Assembly: GCF_900142715.1 (NCBI RefSeq)
Contig: NZ_FRBX01000010.1
Coordinates: 1-59,839 of the forward strand
DNA length: 59,839 nt
Direction: 5' to 3'
Source of the DNA: Flavobacterium pectinovorum
GTDB taxonomy: Bacteria > Bacteroidota > Bacteroidia > Flavobacteriales > Flavobacteriaceae
Of this stretch, positions 43,672 through 54,004 are shown in pieces. Under the pieces are notes generated by a model. The model saw only the letters and a program-made list of their open reading frames with translations, was not told the DNA's origin and made no database searches. A program made the position numbers and the translations under genes. How positions within the stretch are numbered: position 1 is the first letter of the stretch; every line of letters starts with the position of its first letter.

Positions 43672-46600
43672 ATGAAAAACAAATTAAGTTTTCTGTTGGT
43701 GATAGCTTTGATTGCACTCCTTCATGCATCAGCTTTTGCACAGAACAAAGTAGTTAAAGGTACAATTACAGACGGAACCGGATTACCCGTTCCAGGTGTT
43801 AATGTCCTCATTAAAGGAACCCCGAATGGTGTAAGTACAGATATGGACGGAAGTTATTCCATCAGTGTTGCATCGGGTGCTGTTCTTGTTTACAGTTTTA
43901 TTGGTTTTAAAAAACAGGAAATCACTGTTGGAAATTCAAATGTTTACAATGTTGTCCTTAAAGAAGAGGATAATTCTCTCGAAGAAGTTGTTGTCGTTGG
44001 TTATGGTGTAAAAAAGAAAAAAGATCTTACAGGCTCGATTGTAAGCGTAGGCGCTGAGGAAATCGCTTCAAGGCCCGTTGTAAATGCGGTACAGGCAATG
44101 CAAGGAAAAGCAGCCGGAGTAGATATTACGACAAATGAGCGTCCGGGTACGGTTGGAACGGTTACTATTCGTGGCGCACGTTCTATTTCAGCATCCAATG
44201 CCCCGCTTTATGTGGTAGATGGAATTCCGTTAAATTCAAGATTAATTACCGATTCAAGCACAGGGAAAATTAGTGTGGATCCGAATTCTGGTGGAATCGA
44301 TTTTTTGAACCCTACGGATATTGAAACGATTGATGTTTTAAAAGATGCTTCTGCCACAGCTATTTATGGTTCACGTGGTGCAAACGGAGTTATTATTGTA
44401 ACGACAAAAAAAGGTAAAAACGGAAGATTTACTTTAAATTATGATACATCGATTATGTTCGAAACCATTCATGAAAATGCACCCATGATGAATTCGGCAG
44501 AATATATCGAATTTCGCCGTTGGGGAAGGTATTATTCCAATCCCGGTGCTTTTCCAAAAGGAGATGCACCAACAATTGAAAATGACAAATTAATTTTTCT
44601 GGCTTCCGCCGATCCTTCTGCGTGGGCCAATATTGAAAAAGGATGGAGAGATAGCGACGGAAATTTAACCGCAACATGGGATGGCTCAAAAGTAGGAACT
44701 ACAGACTGGACAAAATTTGTAACCCGAACCGGAATTACACAACAGCATACCATTGGCGTAAGCGGAGGAACAGAAAAAATGAAAGCCTACGGTTCTTTTG
44801 GATATCTCAACAATACCGGAACACTAAAAGGGCAAGGCTACGTGCGTTATAGTGGTACAGCAAGTGTTGACATTACACCAACAAAATGGTTCCAGATGGG
44901 AGTAAGTCTTAACACAAGTTATGGCGTTAATGAATACGGACAATCAAATGTGGGTAGAACTGCCGTTACAACTACTACTGGAATTTATGCTACAGCCCGT
45001 ACAAATCTTCCATACGCGGTGCCGTATGACAATAACGGAGTACGAATTGATAATCCCGGAGGAGATTCTACAATAAGAACTCCTGTTGATGAAGATAAAT
45101 ATTCTCAGGATCAGCGTGTTTCATTACGTGCTTTTGGTAGTTTATATGCACAGTTGGATTTTGGTGCTTTTTCGTCTAAACTGGATGGTTTAAAATACCG
45201 AATTAATTTTGGTCCCGATATTACGTCTTATCGTGATGGTGTTTATTTAGATGGAAAATCGGCCATTCGTTCCGGAACAAGTTTTGCTTCTTTATACAAT
45301 GAAAGATCAATTTCGTACACGCTGGACAATCTGATTTTTTACAATAAAGCAGTAGGAAATCATAACTTCGGAGCTACTTTGTTAATGAGCCAGACAGAAT
45401 ATCACAATGAACAAAGTTCAATGTCTGCGAATGATATAAAAAATCCTGCCAACAAATGGAATGCCTTAAATCCTGCTAATGTTACGCTTGCAGGTTATTC
45501 TTCCGGTTTAACCGATACAGGTTTGTTATCCTACATGGGAAGAGTAAATTACGGTTATGACGACAAATATTTACTTACGGCTTCTGGTCGTTTTGACGGG
45601 GCTTCTCAATTAGCTCCAGACAAAAGATGGGCCTTTTTTCCGAGTGCTTCTGTAGCGTGGGTGATCAACAAAGAAAAATTTCTGGAAAATGTAAGCTGGC
45701 TTAACCAATTAAAAATGAGAGTAGGGTATGGTGTTACCGGTAATGCTGCAGTTCCTGCTTATGCTACTCAGCCGCCTTTAATAGGGATCGTTTATCCAAA
45801 CGGATCCGGTGTTACAAATAATACTTCTTTTGGAAATTTGCAATTGGGCTGGGAGCAGACTTCGCAGTTTAATTACGGAATTGATTTTTCTATGTTTAAT
45901 AACAGAATTTCAGGTGCTTTAGATTATTACACTAGCAAAACCACAGATTTGTTATTAAAAAGTAGCGTTCCTACCACTCTTGGTGTAAAAGACACGTATC
46001 AAAATGTTGGTGAAACAGAAGGAAACGGAGTCGAACTTACGTTGAATACTGTAAACGTAACTTTAAAAGATTTTGAGTGGAGTTCTAATTTTAGCGGATC
46101 GTATCAGCAAAGTAAAATTGTATCGCTTCAAAATGGAAAATTTGATGATATCAACAACAATTTATTTATTGGAGAATCGCAAAATGTAATTTACGGTTTT
46201 GCTTCAAACGGAATATGGAAACCCGAAGATGCAGTAGAAATGGCAAAATTTAATACTGCAGCAGGTTCGAATATTTTTTCATTTGGAAATGCCAGACCTG
46301 TGGATCAAAATGGAGATTATAAAATTGATGCTAATAATGACCGTGTTATTATCGGTTCAAAAGATCCAAAATATATTGTGGGTTTAACCAATACTTTCGT
46401 ATACAAAAATGTCGAATTATCTTTCTTTGTTTACGGTCGAATGGGCTATTTGTATGATACTTTAGGAGAAAACGAAGGTGCAAAAGGAAGTCAGCGAGCC
46501 ATTAATTATTACACAGATAATAATACAAATGCCGAGTATCAAAAACCAATTTATTCTGCCGGAACAGGAGATCCTTATTTTCCTGTTTTAGGATATCGAA

Positions 46601-46809
46601 ACGGAGCATTCTTAAAAATGCGAAACATCTCGTTAGGCTATCATTTTGATAAAGATTTAATACAAAAACTAGGAATTTCTAAAATGAAATTATACTGTCA
46701 GGCGACAAATCCGGGAATGATTTTCTCCAAAGTTAAATGGACAGATCTGGATACGCAGACAACAGCTTCAAACAGAGGTGTGACTTTAGGTTTAAATGTA
46801 GAATTCTAA
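43672..46809 (+). CDS. SusC-like TonB-dependent receptor (second pair)
   Basis: The protein has 1045 residues, with a signal peptide (ending AFAQ). A carboxypeptidase-regulatory-like domain (VKGTITDGTGLPVPGVNVLI), a TonB-box/plug region (VVVVGYGVKKKK, PLYVVDGIPL, VLKDASATAIYGSRGANGV) and a long beta-barrel ending TLGLNVEF follow. It is an outer-membrane oligosaccharide importer. It is similar to the first SusC only at family level in the barrel, so it probably takes a different RG-I fragment or side chain. SusD follows 19 bp later. Confidence 0.95.
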   Translation: MKNKLSFLLVIALIALLHASAFAQNKVVKGTITDGTGLPVPGVNVLIKGTPNGVSTDMDGSYSISVASGAVLVYSFIGFKKQEITVGNSNVYNVVLKEEDNSLEEVVVVGYGVKKKKDLTGSIVSVGAEEIASRPVVNAVQAMQGKAAGVDITTNERPGTVGTVTIRGARSISASNAPLYVVDGIPLNSRLITDSSTGKISVDPNSGGIDFLNPTDIETIDVLKDASATAIYGSRGANGVIIVTTKKGKNGRFTLNYDTSIMFETIHENAPMMNSAEYIEFRRWGRYYSNPGAFPKGDAPTIENDKLIFLASADPSAWANIEKGWRDSDGNLTATWDGSKVGTTDWTKFVTRTGITQQHTIGVSGGTEKMKAYGSFGYLNNTGTLKGQGYVRYSGTASVDITPTKWFQMGVSLNTSYGVNEYGQSNVGRTAVTTTTGIYATARTNLPYAVPYDNNGVRIDNPGGDSTIRTPVDEDKYSQDQRVSLRAFGSLYAQLDFGAFSSKLDGLKYRINFGPDITSYRDGVYLDGKSAIRSGTSFASLYNERSISYTLDNLIFYNKAVGNHNFGATLLMSQTEYHNEQSSMSANDIKNPANKWNALNPANVTLAGYSSGLTDTGLLSYMGRVNYGYDDKYLLTASGRFDGASQLAPDKRWAFFPSASVAWVINKEKFLENVSWLNQLKMRVGYGVTGNAAVPAYATQPPLIGIVYPNGSGVTNNTSFGNLQLGWEQTSQFNYGIDFSMFNNRISGALDYYTSKTTDLLLKSSVPTTLGVKDTYQNVGETEGNGVELTLNTVNVTLKDFEWSSNFSGSYQQSKIVSLQNGKFDDINNNLFIGESQNVIYGFASNGIWKPEDAVEMAKFNTAAGSNIFSFGNARPVDQNGDYKIDANNDRVIIGSKDPKYIVGLTNTFVYKNVELSFFVYGRMGYLYDTLGENEGAKGSQRAINYYTDNNTNAEYQKPIYSAGTGDPYFPVLGYRNGAFLKMRNISLGYHFDKDLIQKLGISKMKLYCQATNPGMIFSKVKWTDLDTQTTASNRGVTLGLNVEF

Positions 46810-46828
46810 TTAAACTAAAAAAATCATT

Positions 46829-48772
46829 ATGAAAAATTATAAAAAACAATATATCAGTTTGATGCTTGTTACTGTTTTACTTTTAAGCAGTTCATGCAAC
46901 AAAGATTTTCTTGACGAAGAATTAACTACAGCTTATACTCAGGAATATTATAAAACCGAATCCGGAATTCAGGCTTTGGCAATTGGAACTTATTATCAGG
47001 TATTTGCTGCAGAATTTGCAACAGAAATTCCGCTTACGGCAACAGAATCAGGAACAGATGAATTTCATGCGGGAGGAGATCCATCCAATTGGATCTGGAA
47101 TTCGTATTCTTCAGGATTTAAGGCATTTGTAACCGTTTCTAATGCCAATACAGTTGCCGCCAATACCAATTGGGATAATTTATATATCGGAATCGGGAAT
47201 GCCAATCAACTAATAGAATCAGCAACAGCAATTGCATCAACCAACGATGCGATTAAAAAAACAGCTTTAGGTGAAGGCTATTTTTTAAGAGCTTTTAATT
47301 ATTTAAAATTAGTGAATCAATATGGAGGTGTTCCTTTAAAATTAACCACAAGTTCTACAGTTGAATTAGAATTTACCAGAGCAACCCCGCAACAAGTTTT
47401 AGAACAGGTAATTGCAGATTTTACTCAAGCTTATAATTTATTGAGTAATGCAGGCGCCCCGGCAAAAATTACAAAAGATGCCGCAGCACATTATTTGGCA
47501 AAAGCCTATTTAACACGTGCGAGTGAAATAAATGATACCTGGAATTCGGCCACAAAACTTACAGATTTACAGCAAGTGGTAACTTTATCAGATGAAGTAA
47601 TTGCACATCATCCATTGGCTTCAAATTTTATGGAGTTATGGAATTATACTGTTGCAGATGGAGCAAATGAAAAACTTCCGGAGTTAATTTTATCAGCCCA
47701 ATTTAATGCCAGTACATTAACGACAGGAGGAAATCAGCAACATTTGCATTTTCTTTCAACTTATGATCAGCTTCCGCAAATGCGACGTAATCTTGCTGGA
47801 GGAAGACCTTTTAGCCGTTTAGCGCCAACTTATTTTGTATATGATGTTTATGATCATGTTAACGATTCCCGTTTCTGGAAAAGTTTCCAGACCAAAAGCA
47901 TTATCAACAACAAATCCGGAAATTATTATAATAACGGTGATTTAGGAATCATGTATATCGTTAATAATGCAGGTGATACCCGTTTCGCAAAAACTAAAAA
48001 TACAGATGCCATAGTTGATGTAAAAACCGGAAAAACAGTTCCGAGTGTTTATGTAGCCTATGCCGCAGACAATATTGGTTTGATGGCCGATGTAAGATTT
48101 CCGTCTTTAAGCAAACATTTAGATGGAAACAGAATTGATTTGAGTAATACAAAAGGCTCGCGTGATATTATTTTAGCGCGTTCTGCAGAAACCTATTTGC
48201 AGGCAGCAGAGGCAAAAATACGTTTGGCACAAATAGGCGGCGCTACATTTTCGGATGCGTTACCTTATATCAACGCCGTAAGAACTCGTGCCCAATACAA
48301 AGCGGGAGAAAATCGTGCTGCTTACACAGATGGTTCTGCAGCCTATACAACGACAGGTCAGGCAGGAATTCCGATTTCTTTTGTTCCTGAAAATTCCTAT
48401 TATGAGTCAAATAACATTCCTGTATCAACAGCTGCAACAAGTTTGGCAATTACCAGTATTGGGGCTTTGCCTTTAGAAGATCAGGCGGTAATTTCAAAAT
48501 TAGGATATGCAGGTGATTATGACCGAATGCTGTGTTTAATCTTAAACGAACGCACCAGAGAACTTTGTGGAGAATTTCATCGTTGGGAAGATTTAAGCAG
48601 AACCAAAACTTTGATAGCCAGAGCAAAAGCCTACAATATTGAAGCGAATCCAAATATTCAGGATTTCCATCATCTGCGTCCTATTCCGCAAACTTTCCTT
48701 GATGGAGTTTATGCAAATGGAAGACCGTTGACCGCCTCAGAAAAAGATGCCATGCAGAATCCTGGATACTAG
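46829..48772 (+). CDS. SusD/RagB-like glycan-binding lipoprotein (second pair)
   Basis: The protein has 647 residues, longer than the usual 500-600. A lipoprotein signal ends in the lipobox SSSC. SusD features include EGYFLRAFNYLKLVNQYGGV, ARSAETYLQAAEAKIRLAQI and LILNERTRELCGEFHRWEDL, then HLRPIPQTFL. It binds glycan at the cell surface for the SusC encoded just upstream. A repeat-rich gap of 272 bp follows without a clear hairpin terminator. Confidence 0.94.
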   Translation: MKNYKKQYISLMLVTVLLLSSSCNKDFLDEELTTAYTQEYYKTESGIQALAIGTYYQVFAAEFATEIPLTATESGTDEFHAGGDPSNWIWNSYSSGFKAFVTVSNANTVAANTNWDNLYIGIGNANQLIESATAIASTNDAIKKTALGEGYFLRAFNYLKLVNQYGGVPLKLTTSSTVELEFTRATPQQVLEQVIADFTQAYNLLSNAGAPAKITKDAAAHYLAKAYLTRASEINDTWNSATKLTDLQQVVTLSDEVIAHHPLASNFMELWNYTVADGANEKLPELILSAQFNASTLTTGGNQQHLHFLSTYDQLPQMRRNLAGGRPFSRLAPTYFVYDVYDHVNDSRFWKSFQTKSIINNKSGNYYNNGDLGIMYIVNNAGDTRFAKTKNTDAIVDVKTGKTVPSVYVAYAADNIGLMADVRFPSLSKHLDGNRIDLSNTKGSRDIILARSAETYLQAAEAKIRLAQIGGATFSDALPYINAVRTRAQYKAGENRAAYTDGSAAYTTTGQAGIPISFVPENSYYESNNIPVSTAATSLAITSIGALPLEDQAVISKLGYAGDYDRMLCLILNERTRELCGEFHRWEDLSRTKTLIARAKAYNIEANPNIQDFHHLRPIPQTFLDGVYANGRPLTASEKDAMQNPGY

Positions 48773-48789
48773 ATTTATTGAACACAAAT

Positions 48790-49025
48790 TTCAAACACGA
48801 ATTTCACGAATTGTCACGAATTATGGTTCGTGAAATAATTTCACAAGCAAAGTTACCATCCAGATTTGTGCTAATTAATGAAATTAGTGTTGATTTCTAA
48901 TTAATACTATTCAAACACGAATTTCACGAATTATCACGAATTACTAGTTTGTGAAATTAATTGAACAAATTAAGATAACCATCCAGATTTGTGCAAATTA
49001 GTGAAATTCGTGTTTGTTTTAATAA
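48790..49025. repeat. Two tandem copies of a 120-bp intergenic repeat
   Basis: The phrase CAAACACGAATTTCACGAAT begins at 48792 and again at 48912, and CATCCAGATTTGTG recurs in each copy, giving a period of 120 bp. Each copy also carries an internal inverted part (GAAATTCGTGTTTG-like). Confidence 0.8.
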
Positions 49026-49044
49026 CTTCACAATACATTAGAAT

Positions 49045-49374
49045 ATGCAAAACAACGCAACAATTCGAAATGCTTTTAAAATGAAATTAAAGCCTGGTTT
49101 TGAAGCTGAATATAAAAAAAGGCATGACGAAATTTGGCCGGAATTGGTAAAACTACTTTCAGAAACGGGAATTCAGGATTATAGTATTTTTTTAGATGAA
49201 GAAACCCTGATACTTTTTGCAGTCCAGAAAATTAGTCCCGACTTTGATCAGAAGTATTTGCCCAATCATCCAATAGTAAAAACGTGGTGGGCCTATATGG
49301 CTGATATTATGGAAACCAACCCGGATAATTCGCCGGTTGCCATTTCATTAAAAGAAGTTTTTCATTTAGATTAA
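49045..49374 (+). CDS. rhaM: L-rhamnose mutarotase
   Basis: The protein has 109 residues and is cytoplasmic (no signal peptide). It matches the RhaM/RhaU family along its length: FKMKLKPGFEAEYKKRHDEI, GIQDYSIFLDEETLILFAV and NHPIVKTWWAYMADIMETNP. It interconverts alpha and beta anomers of L-rhamnose so that the isomerase receives the right form. Its presence supports rhamnose as an end product of this locus. It stands between the second SusD and a GH105 gene in the same direction. Confidence 0.93.
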   Translation: MQNNATIRNAFKMKLKPGFEAEYKKRHDEIWPELVKLLSETGIQDYSIFLDEETLILFAVQKISPDFDQKYLPNHPIVKTWWAYMADIMETNPDNSPVAISLKEVFHLD

Positions 49375-49515
49375 ATGATCATTAAAAAAAGGTTTTTATA
49401 TATAATGTTGCAACTCCTACAAGGTTGAAAAAAAACCGTGCAGGATAATCAAAAAAAATGAAACTAGAAGTCAATTTATTAATAATCGAACTCAGGTTTT
49501 TAACCAACTACAATT

Positions 49516-50844
49516 ATGAAGTATAAACCAGCCAAAATAATAACATTTTTCACTTTCGGAATATGTTTTTCTATAAATGCCCAAACAAACGACGTAACTA
49601 CGCCATTGCATTTAATGCAGCCCGATTATGTAACGCCGTATGTAATTCCTGAAAAAAACAATATCGAAAATGTATTGAATAGAGTTTATGTTTTTCTCGA
49701 AGAAAATACAGCTTCAAAAGTTATAAATGCTAATGATAATTCAGAAATAAAAGATTTTAAAAAAGTAAAGGGAAAAATCAAATTTGCCCCAGGAGCATTT
49801 CGGTTAACAAGTTACGAATGGGGTGTAACCTATGCAGGAATGCTTTTAGCAGCCGAAGCAACCGGAAACAAACAATATTCAGATTATACAAATAAGCGTA
49901 TAAAACTCATTGCAGATGTCGCAGAAAATTATAAAACCGAAAATCTAAAAGATTCTCCCGTACATACCGTTTTAAATCCAAGAGCTTTAGACGATGCGGG
50001 CGCTTTGTGTGCTGCATTTATAAAAGCCAAAAAAGCAGGAATTAATGCCAATGTAGATCCTGTAATAAATAATTTTATTCAATACATAAGCGAAAAAGAA
50101 TTTCGCTTAAAAGACGGAACACTCGCCAGAAACCGTCCGCAGGACAACACACTTTGGTTAGATGATATGTTTATGAGTGTGCCCGCGCTTGCGCAAATGG
50201 GCAGTTATACAGGCGATGTAAAATATTATGACGATGCCGTAAAGCAGGTCAATCAGTTTTCTCAAAGAATGTTCAATTCTCAAAAAGGAATTTATATGCA
50301 CGGCTGGGTAGAATCTATGCAGGTTCATCCTGAGTTTCATTGGGCCAGAGCCAATGGCTGGGCGGTGATGACAATGGTAGAATTATTAGAAGTTTTACCA
50401 AAAAATCATCCCGGATATCCGCAGGTTTTAGCACAGCTTCAAAAACACATTGCAGGTTTATTGCAATATCAGGACGGAACCGGTTTTTGGCATCAATTAT
50501 TAGATAGAAATGATACCTACTTAGAAACTTCGGCGACAGCCATATACACTTACGCTATTGCCAGAGCCATAAACCGTGGTTATGTCGACAAACTGGCTTA
50601 CACACCCGCCGTTGTTTTAGCGTGGAATGCAGTTGCCTCAAAAGTAAATGCAAAAGGTCAGGTTGAAGGAACCTGCGTAGGAACCGGAATGGGTTTTGAT
50701 CCAGCATTTTATTACTATCGGCCCGTAAATTTATATGCCGCGCATGGCTACGGTCCCGTTTTATTGGCCGGAGCCGAAATGATTTTGCTTTTGAAAAACA
50801 CCCAGTTTGAGATTAATGATAGTTCAATACAGGTGAAAGGATAG
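49516..50844 (+). CDS. GH105/GH88-like unsaturated uronyl hydrolase (second copy)
   Basis: The protein has 442 residues, with a signal peptide (ending SINAQ). It shows the (alpha/alpha)6 pattern of the GH88/GH105 group: TSYEWGVTYAGMLLAAEATG, TLWLDDMFMSVPALAQMG, FHWARANGWAVMTMVELLEV and YLETSATAIYTYAIARAINR. It is longer than the first GH105 and carries an N-terminal extension of about 70 residues. It would remove unsaturated galacturonic acid from lyase products, perhaps from differently decorated oligomers. Only a half-match to the locus element lies upstream (49432-49447). Confidence 0.88.
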   Translation: MKYKPAKIITFFTFGICFSINAQTNDVTTPLHLMQPDYVTPYVIPEKNNIENVLNRVYVFLEENTASKVINANDNSEIKDFKKVKGKIKFAPGAFRLTSYEWGVTYAGMLLAAEATGNKQYSDYTNKRIKLIADVAENYKTENLKDSPVHTVLNPRALDDAGALCAAFIKAKKAGINANVDPVINNFIQYISEKEFRLKDGTLARNRPQDNTLWLDDMFMSVPALAQMGSYTGDVKYYDDAVKQVNQFSQRMFNSQKGIYMHGWVESMQVHPEFHWARANGWAVMTMVELLEVLPKNHPGYPQVLAQLQKHIAGLLQYQDGTGFWHQLLDRNDTYLETSATAIYTYAIARAINRGYVDKLAYTPAVVLAWNAVASKVNAKGQVEGTCVGTGMGFDPAFYYYRPVNLYAAHGYGPVLLAGAEMILLLKNTQFEINDSSIQVKG

Positions 50845-50977
50845 AAGTTTCATGTTTTCTTTGTTTCAGGTTTCAAGTTTAAACTTTTGTCTATAAACTA
50901 AAGTTTACACATAAATTCTCTCGCAGAGACGCAAAGGCGCAAAGTTTTATTTTTAAGTTAATGATTAAGCGTATTAT

Positions 50978-51079
50978 TTGTCATTTCGAGGAACGAGAAA
51001 TCACATGCGTAACTCTACAAAGATTGGCGATTATAATTGCGGAGCTTCTAGTGTGATTTCTCGTTCCTCGAAATGACAA
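50978..51079. repeat. Dispersed inverted-repeat element, copy 3
   Basis: Arms TTTGTCATTTCGAGGAACGA and its complement enclose ACAAAGATTGGCGATT, shared with the copy at 27984-28066. It lies between the convergent genes ending at 50844 and 51125 and may act as a hairpin terminator. A short run of CCTGAAA words follows. Confidence 0.8.
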
Positions 51080-51124
51080 ACTACAGCAACCTGAAACCTG
51101 AAACAAAGAAAACCTGAAACAATT

Positions 51125-53983
51125 TTATTCTCCCCTAAAATCAAACCACAAATTCATTTTAATGCCATCATCGCCGCTTTTAATACGAATATTAGTTGGC
51201 TGACTTTGTGGTCCTTGTTGTTCTAGAGGTTTAAAATCCCGCATCGCAGGAATTTCATACATAAACGAAATATCACCATCTGGAAATGGCGGCTGCGGAT
51301 AACTTCCCTGAAAACCATTTTTAGGCAAATCAGGTGTAAATAACCTCAGGAATAAATTATCAGATTCGCTAAAAACTTTAAACGATGAGGTTCCTGCTTT
51401 TAAATTAGCGGCCAGAACATTAGCATGATACCCCTTAAATTCAGGATAAACCAAATTCTCGAAACTTTCGCCCGTTATTGTATTGTTATAGGCTTTCTCC
51501 CAAATGCCGTACGTTGTTCCTTTAATTCGGTTTTTCCAAACGTGATAAGGGCCTCTTCCAAACCATTTAATGCCTGTAACTTCTTTTTCCGGAAAACTAA
51601 ACGTGATTCCAAACGCGCTGATTTTATCTTCAAAAAAAGCACCGTCAAAACCTTCACCTCCAGACGCATTTTTCAAAGCAATTAATTCCATTTTGAATCT
51701 TCCGTCAGGTTCCATAATCCATTTTATGGAAGATAAACCGCCAGAATAATTTACAGTACAAATAGCTTTTTCACCTTCTTGCGAAACCTGAATATCTTTT
51801 AGTTTAGCTTTCATTCCAATTGGTCGCGGGCCATTTGTAAGCGGAATTATTGAAGTTTTATTTTTTATAGAAGAGATTTCTCCCGTCAAAGCATCCAAAG
51901 TTATTGTTACATTATTCCCTTTTAAAATGATTTCATTTCCTGTTTTAGTGGCTGTTGCTTTGGCTTTTGTATTTTCAATAATTAAAAATTTAGTAGCGTA
52001 ATATTTTGCTTTATGAATGGGCCATGTCCAGGTATAAATTTCTTTATTGAATTGATCAAAAGCTGAGATTGATAAAATATCACCATCAGCAAAATTCTTG
52101 GGAACAGCAAATTGAATTTTACGCGTTTCACCCGGATCAATACTTGGAATTTCAATTTTTCCTGAACTAATTGCAGTTGAATTTCCATTGGTATAAAGAA
52201 CATTGGTTTCTGATTTTAGAACCTTAAATTCCATTTTACAGGAATTCAAATTGCTAAAAAGATAATCATTAGAAATTAAAAACGAACCGTCAAAATCTTC
52301 TGTAACCTGTTTTGGCAGAAACTGAATAGGAGCCCAGACTTCTTTTACGGTATAATAACTTCCTTCTCTTTCACGATGAGGTCCCAAAATTCCATCCGCA
52401 GCAAGCGAACCTTTCGAATCAAATTTTACATCTCCAGTCCAGTCAGAGCGTTTTACGGCTTCGTCGAGCATCGCCCACATAAATCCTCCGGCAAAAAGCG
52501 GACTTTCTTTATACCGATTCCAGAAATCTTCCAGAGCCGCTCCGTGACCGTTGTCGTAAGTTCCGTGCATAAATTCCGTTGGAAAAAATACATTTTCGCC
52601 AGCATTAAAACGATGCATTCCGGTTAAATAAGTCGGGTAGTGGTGCGTGTCCCAACCATTAAAATCAGCCCACGGATGAATCACAATTCTTTTCTGCGGA
52701 TCATTTTCTGCAAAAACTTTATCAACATTATAATTCCAGCCGCCTTCATTACCATTATCCCAAATAATTACCGACGGATGATTGACATCTCGTGTCACCA
52801 TTTCCGTCACTAATTTGGTTCCCGTTTCTGTATCATAAGAATTTTGCCAGCCCGCTAATTCATTCAAAACAAAAAGACCAAGAGAATCACAAACTTCCAG
52901 AAAATGCTCGTCTGGAGGATAATGCCCACGAACCGCATTCATATTCATATCCTTTAATAATTTCCCGTCTAATTCGCTGATTCGCTTGCTTGTACTTCTT
53001 CCGCCTTCCGGCCAAAACGAATGACGGTTAATTCCTTTCATTATTATTTTTGTTTCGTTTACATAAATCCCGTCTTGTTTTTTAAATTCTAAAGTTCTAA
53101 AACCAATGCGTTTATTATATTGATGAAGCACGGTTTGGTTTTGTTTTAAAACAAGTTGTAAATCATATAAATTAGGATTTTCCGGATTCCACGGTTTAAT
53201 GTTTTTCCATTTTGCAGATATAGATTCTCTTATAGTTTTCGCTTTAAGCGGAAAAGTAAAAGTTTCGAAATTTTCTCCATTGAAACCTTTTAGCGTCGCT
53301 TTCAAAACCGTGTTTTTCGGAATGTTTTTCAAATTCAGATCAACCGTAATTGAACCGTCCATTTTTGGATTAACCGCAATATGTTCAATATGAGTTTTAG
53401 GCGAAACCTCCAGCCAAACCGGACGATAAATTCCACCAAAAAGCCACCAATCTGCACGACGTTCTGCCGCGTTAACTGATTTATTTGCTGAATGTTTCCA
53501 AACATGAACTTCTAAAATATTTTTAGAGCCAAATTTCAATAAAGACGAAATATCATATTTAAATTCATAAAATCCGCCCTGATGAATTGCTCCGGCCAGT
53601 TTTCCGTTGATTTTTACTTCTGTATCCGTCATCGCACCACCAAAGGCAATTACAACATCTTTATCTTTATAATCTGCAGGAACTTCAAATTCATATTTGT
53701 ACAAACCTTCTTCTTTACTTGGTTCTTTTTGGTTCAGTTCTTTGTACCAGCGACCATATGTGTATTCGCCAAAACCTTCTAATTCCCATTGCGACGGAAC
53801 ATTTATTTTAGACCATTTCTGGCTGTTATTTCCGCCCGTACAATAAAAATCCCATTGTACAGGATGTTCAAAATCTTTTCCCGAAAGGTAAATTTTATCC
53901 GTTTGCTGAGCGATTGAGGTTTGACTTAAAACAAGCGAAAACGCAGCAAGAACAATATTTTGAAATGTATTTTTTAGCAGCAT
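51125..53983 (-). CDS. GH2 beta-galactosidase
   Basis: The protein has 952 residues, with a signal peptide (ending SIAQ). GH2 layout: N-terminal jelly-roll (VPSQWELEGFGEYTYGRWYK), immunoglobulin-like domains, and a TIM barrel (KGINRHSFWPEGGR, MNAVRGHYPPDEHFLEVCD). The acid/base Glu is near residue 410 in IIWDNGNEGGWN and the nucleophile Glu near 469 in FPTEFMHGTYDNG. A C-terminal beta-galactosidase small-chain-like domain follows. It would remove beta-galactose from RG-I galactan or arabinogalactan side chains. It begins 21 bp after the CE12 gene stop, so both form a leftward operon. Confidence 0.92.
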   Translation of the reverse strand: MLLKNTFQNIVLAAFSLVLSQTSIAQQTDKIYLSGKDFEHPVQWDFYCTGGNNSQKWSKINVPSQWELEGFGEYTYGRWYKELNQKEPSKEEGLYKYEFEVPADYKDKDVVIAFGGAMTDTEVKINGKLAGAIHQGGFYEFKYDISSLLKFGSKNILEVHVWKHSANKSVNAAERRADWWLFGGIYRPVWLEVSPKTHIEHIAVNPKMDGSITVDLNLKNIPKNTVLKATLKGFNGENFETFTFPLKAKTIRESISAKWKNIKPWNPENPNLYDLQLVLKQNQTVLHQYNKRIGFRTLEFKKQDGIYVNETKIIMKGINRHSFWPEGGRSTSKRISELDGKLLKDMNMNAVRGHYPPDEHFLEVCDSLGLFVLNELAGWQNSYDTETGTKLVTEMVTRDVNHPSVIIWDNGNEGGWNYNVDKVFAENDPQKRIVIHPWADFNGWDTHHYPTYLTGMHRFNAGENVFFPTEFMHGTYDNGHGAALEDFWNRYKESPLFAGGFMWAMLDEAVKRSDWTGDVKFDSKGSLAADGILGPHREREGSYYTVKEVWAPIQFLPKQVTEDFDGSFLISNDYLFSNLNSCKMEFKVLKSETNVLYTNGNSTAISSGKIEIPSIDPGETRKIQFAVPKNFADGDILSISAFDQFNKEIYTWTWPIHKAKYYATKFLIIENTKAKATATKTGNEIILKGNNVTITLDALTGEISSIKNKTSIIPLTNGPRPIGMKAKLKDIQVSQEGEKAICTVNYSGGLSSIKWIMEPDGRFKMELIALKNASGGEGFDGAFFEDKISAFGITFSFPEKEVTGIKWFGRGPYHVWKNRIKGTTYGIWEKAYNNTITGESFENLVYPEFKGYHANVLAANLKAGTSSFKVFSESDNLFLRLFTPDLPKNGFQGSYPQPPFPDGDISFMYEIPAMRDFKPLEQQGPQSQPTNIRIKSGDDGIKMNLWFDFRGE

Positions 53984-54004
53984 AATAGTTTTATTATTTG
54001 ATAG

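Noticed and set aside
49432..49447. GTGCAGGATA before the second GH105 gene
   Set aside because: Only the right half matches and there is no TAnnTTTG at 20 bp. It may be a degenerate site but is not counted.
53851..53866. TACAGGATG match inside the GH2 gene
   Set aside because: It is within coding sequence, has no left half-site and no gene start follows.
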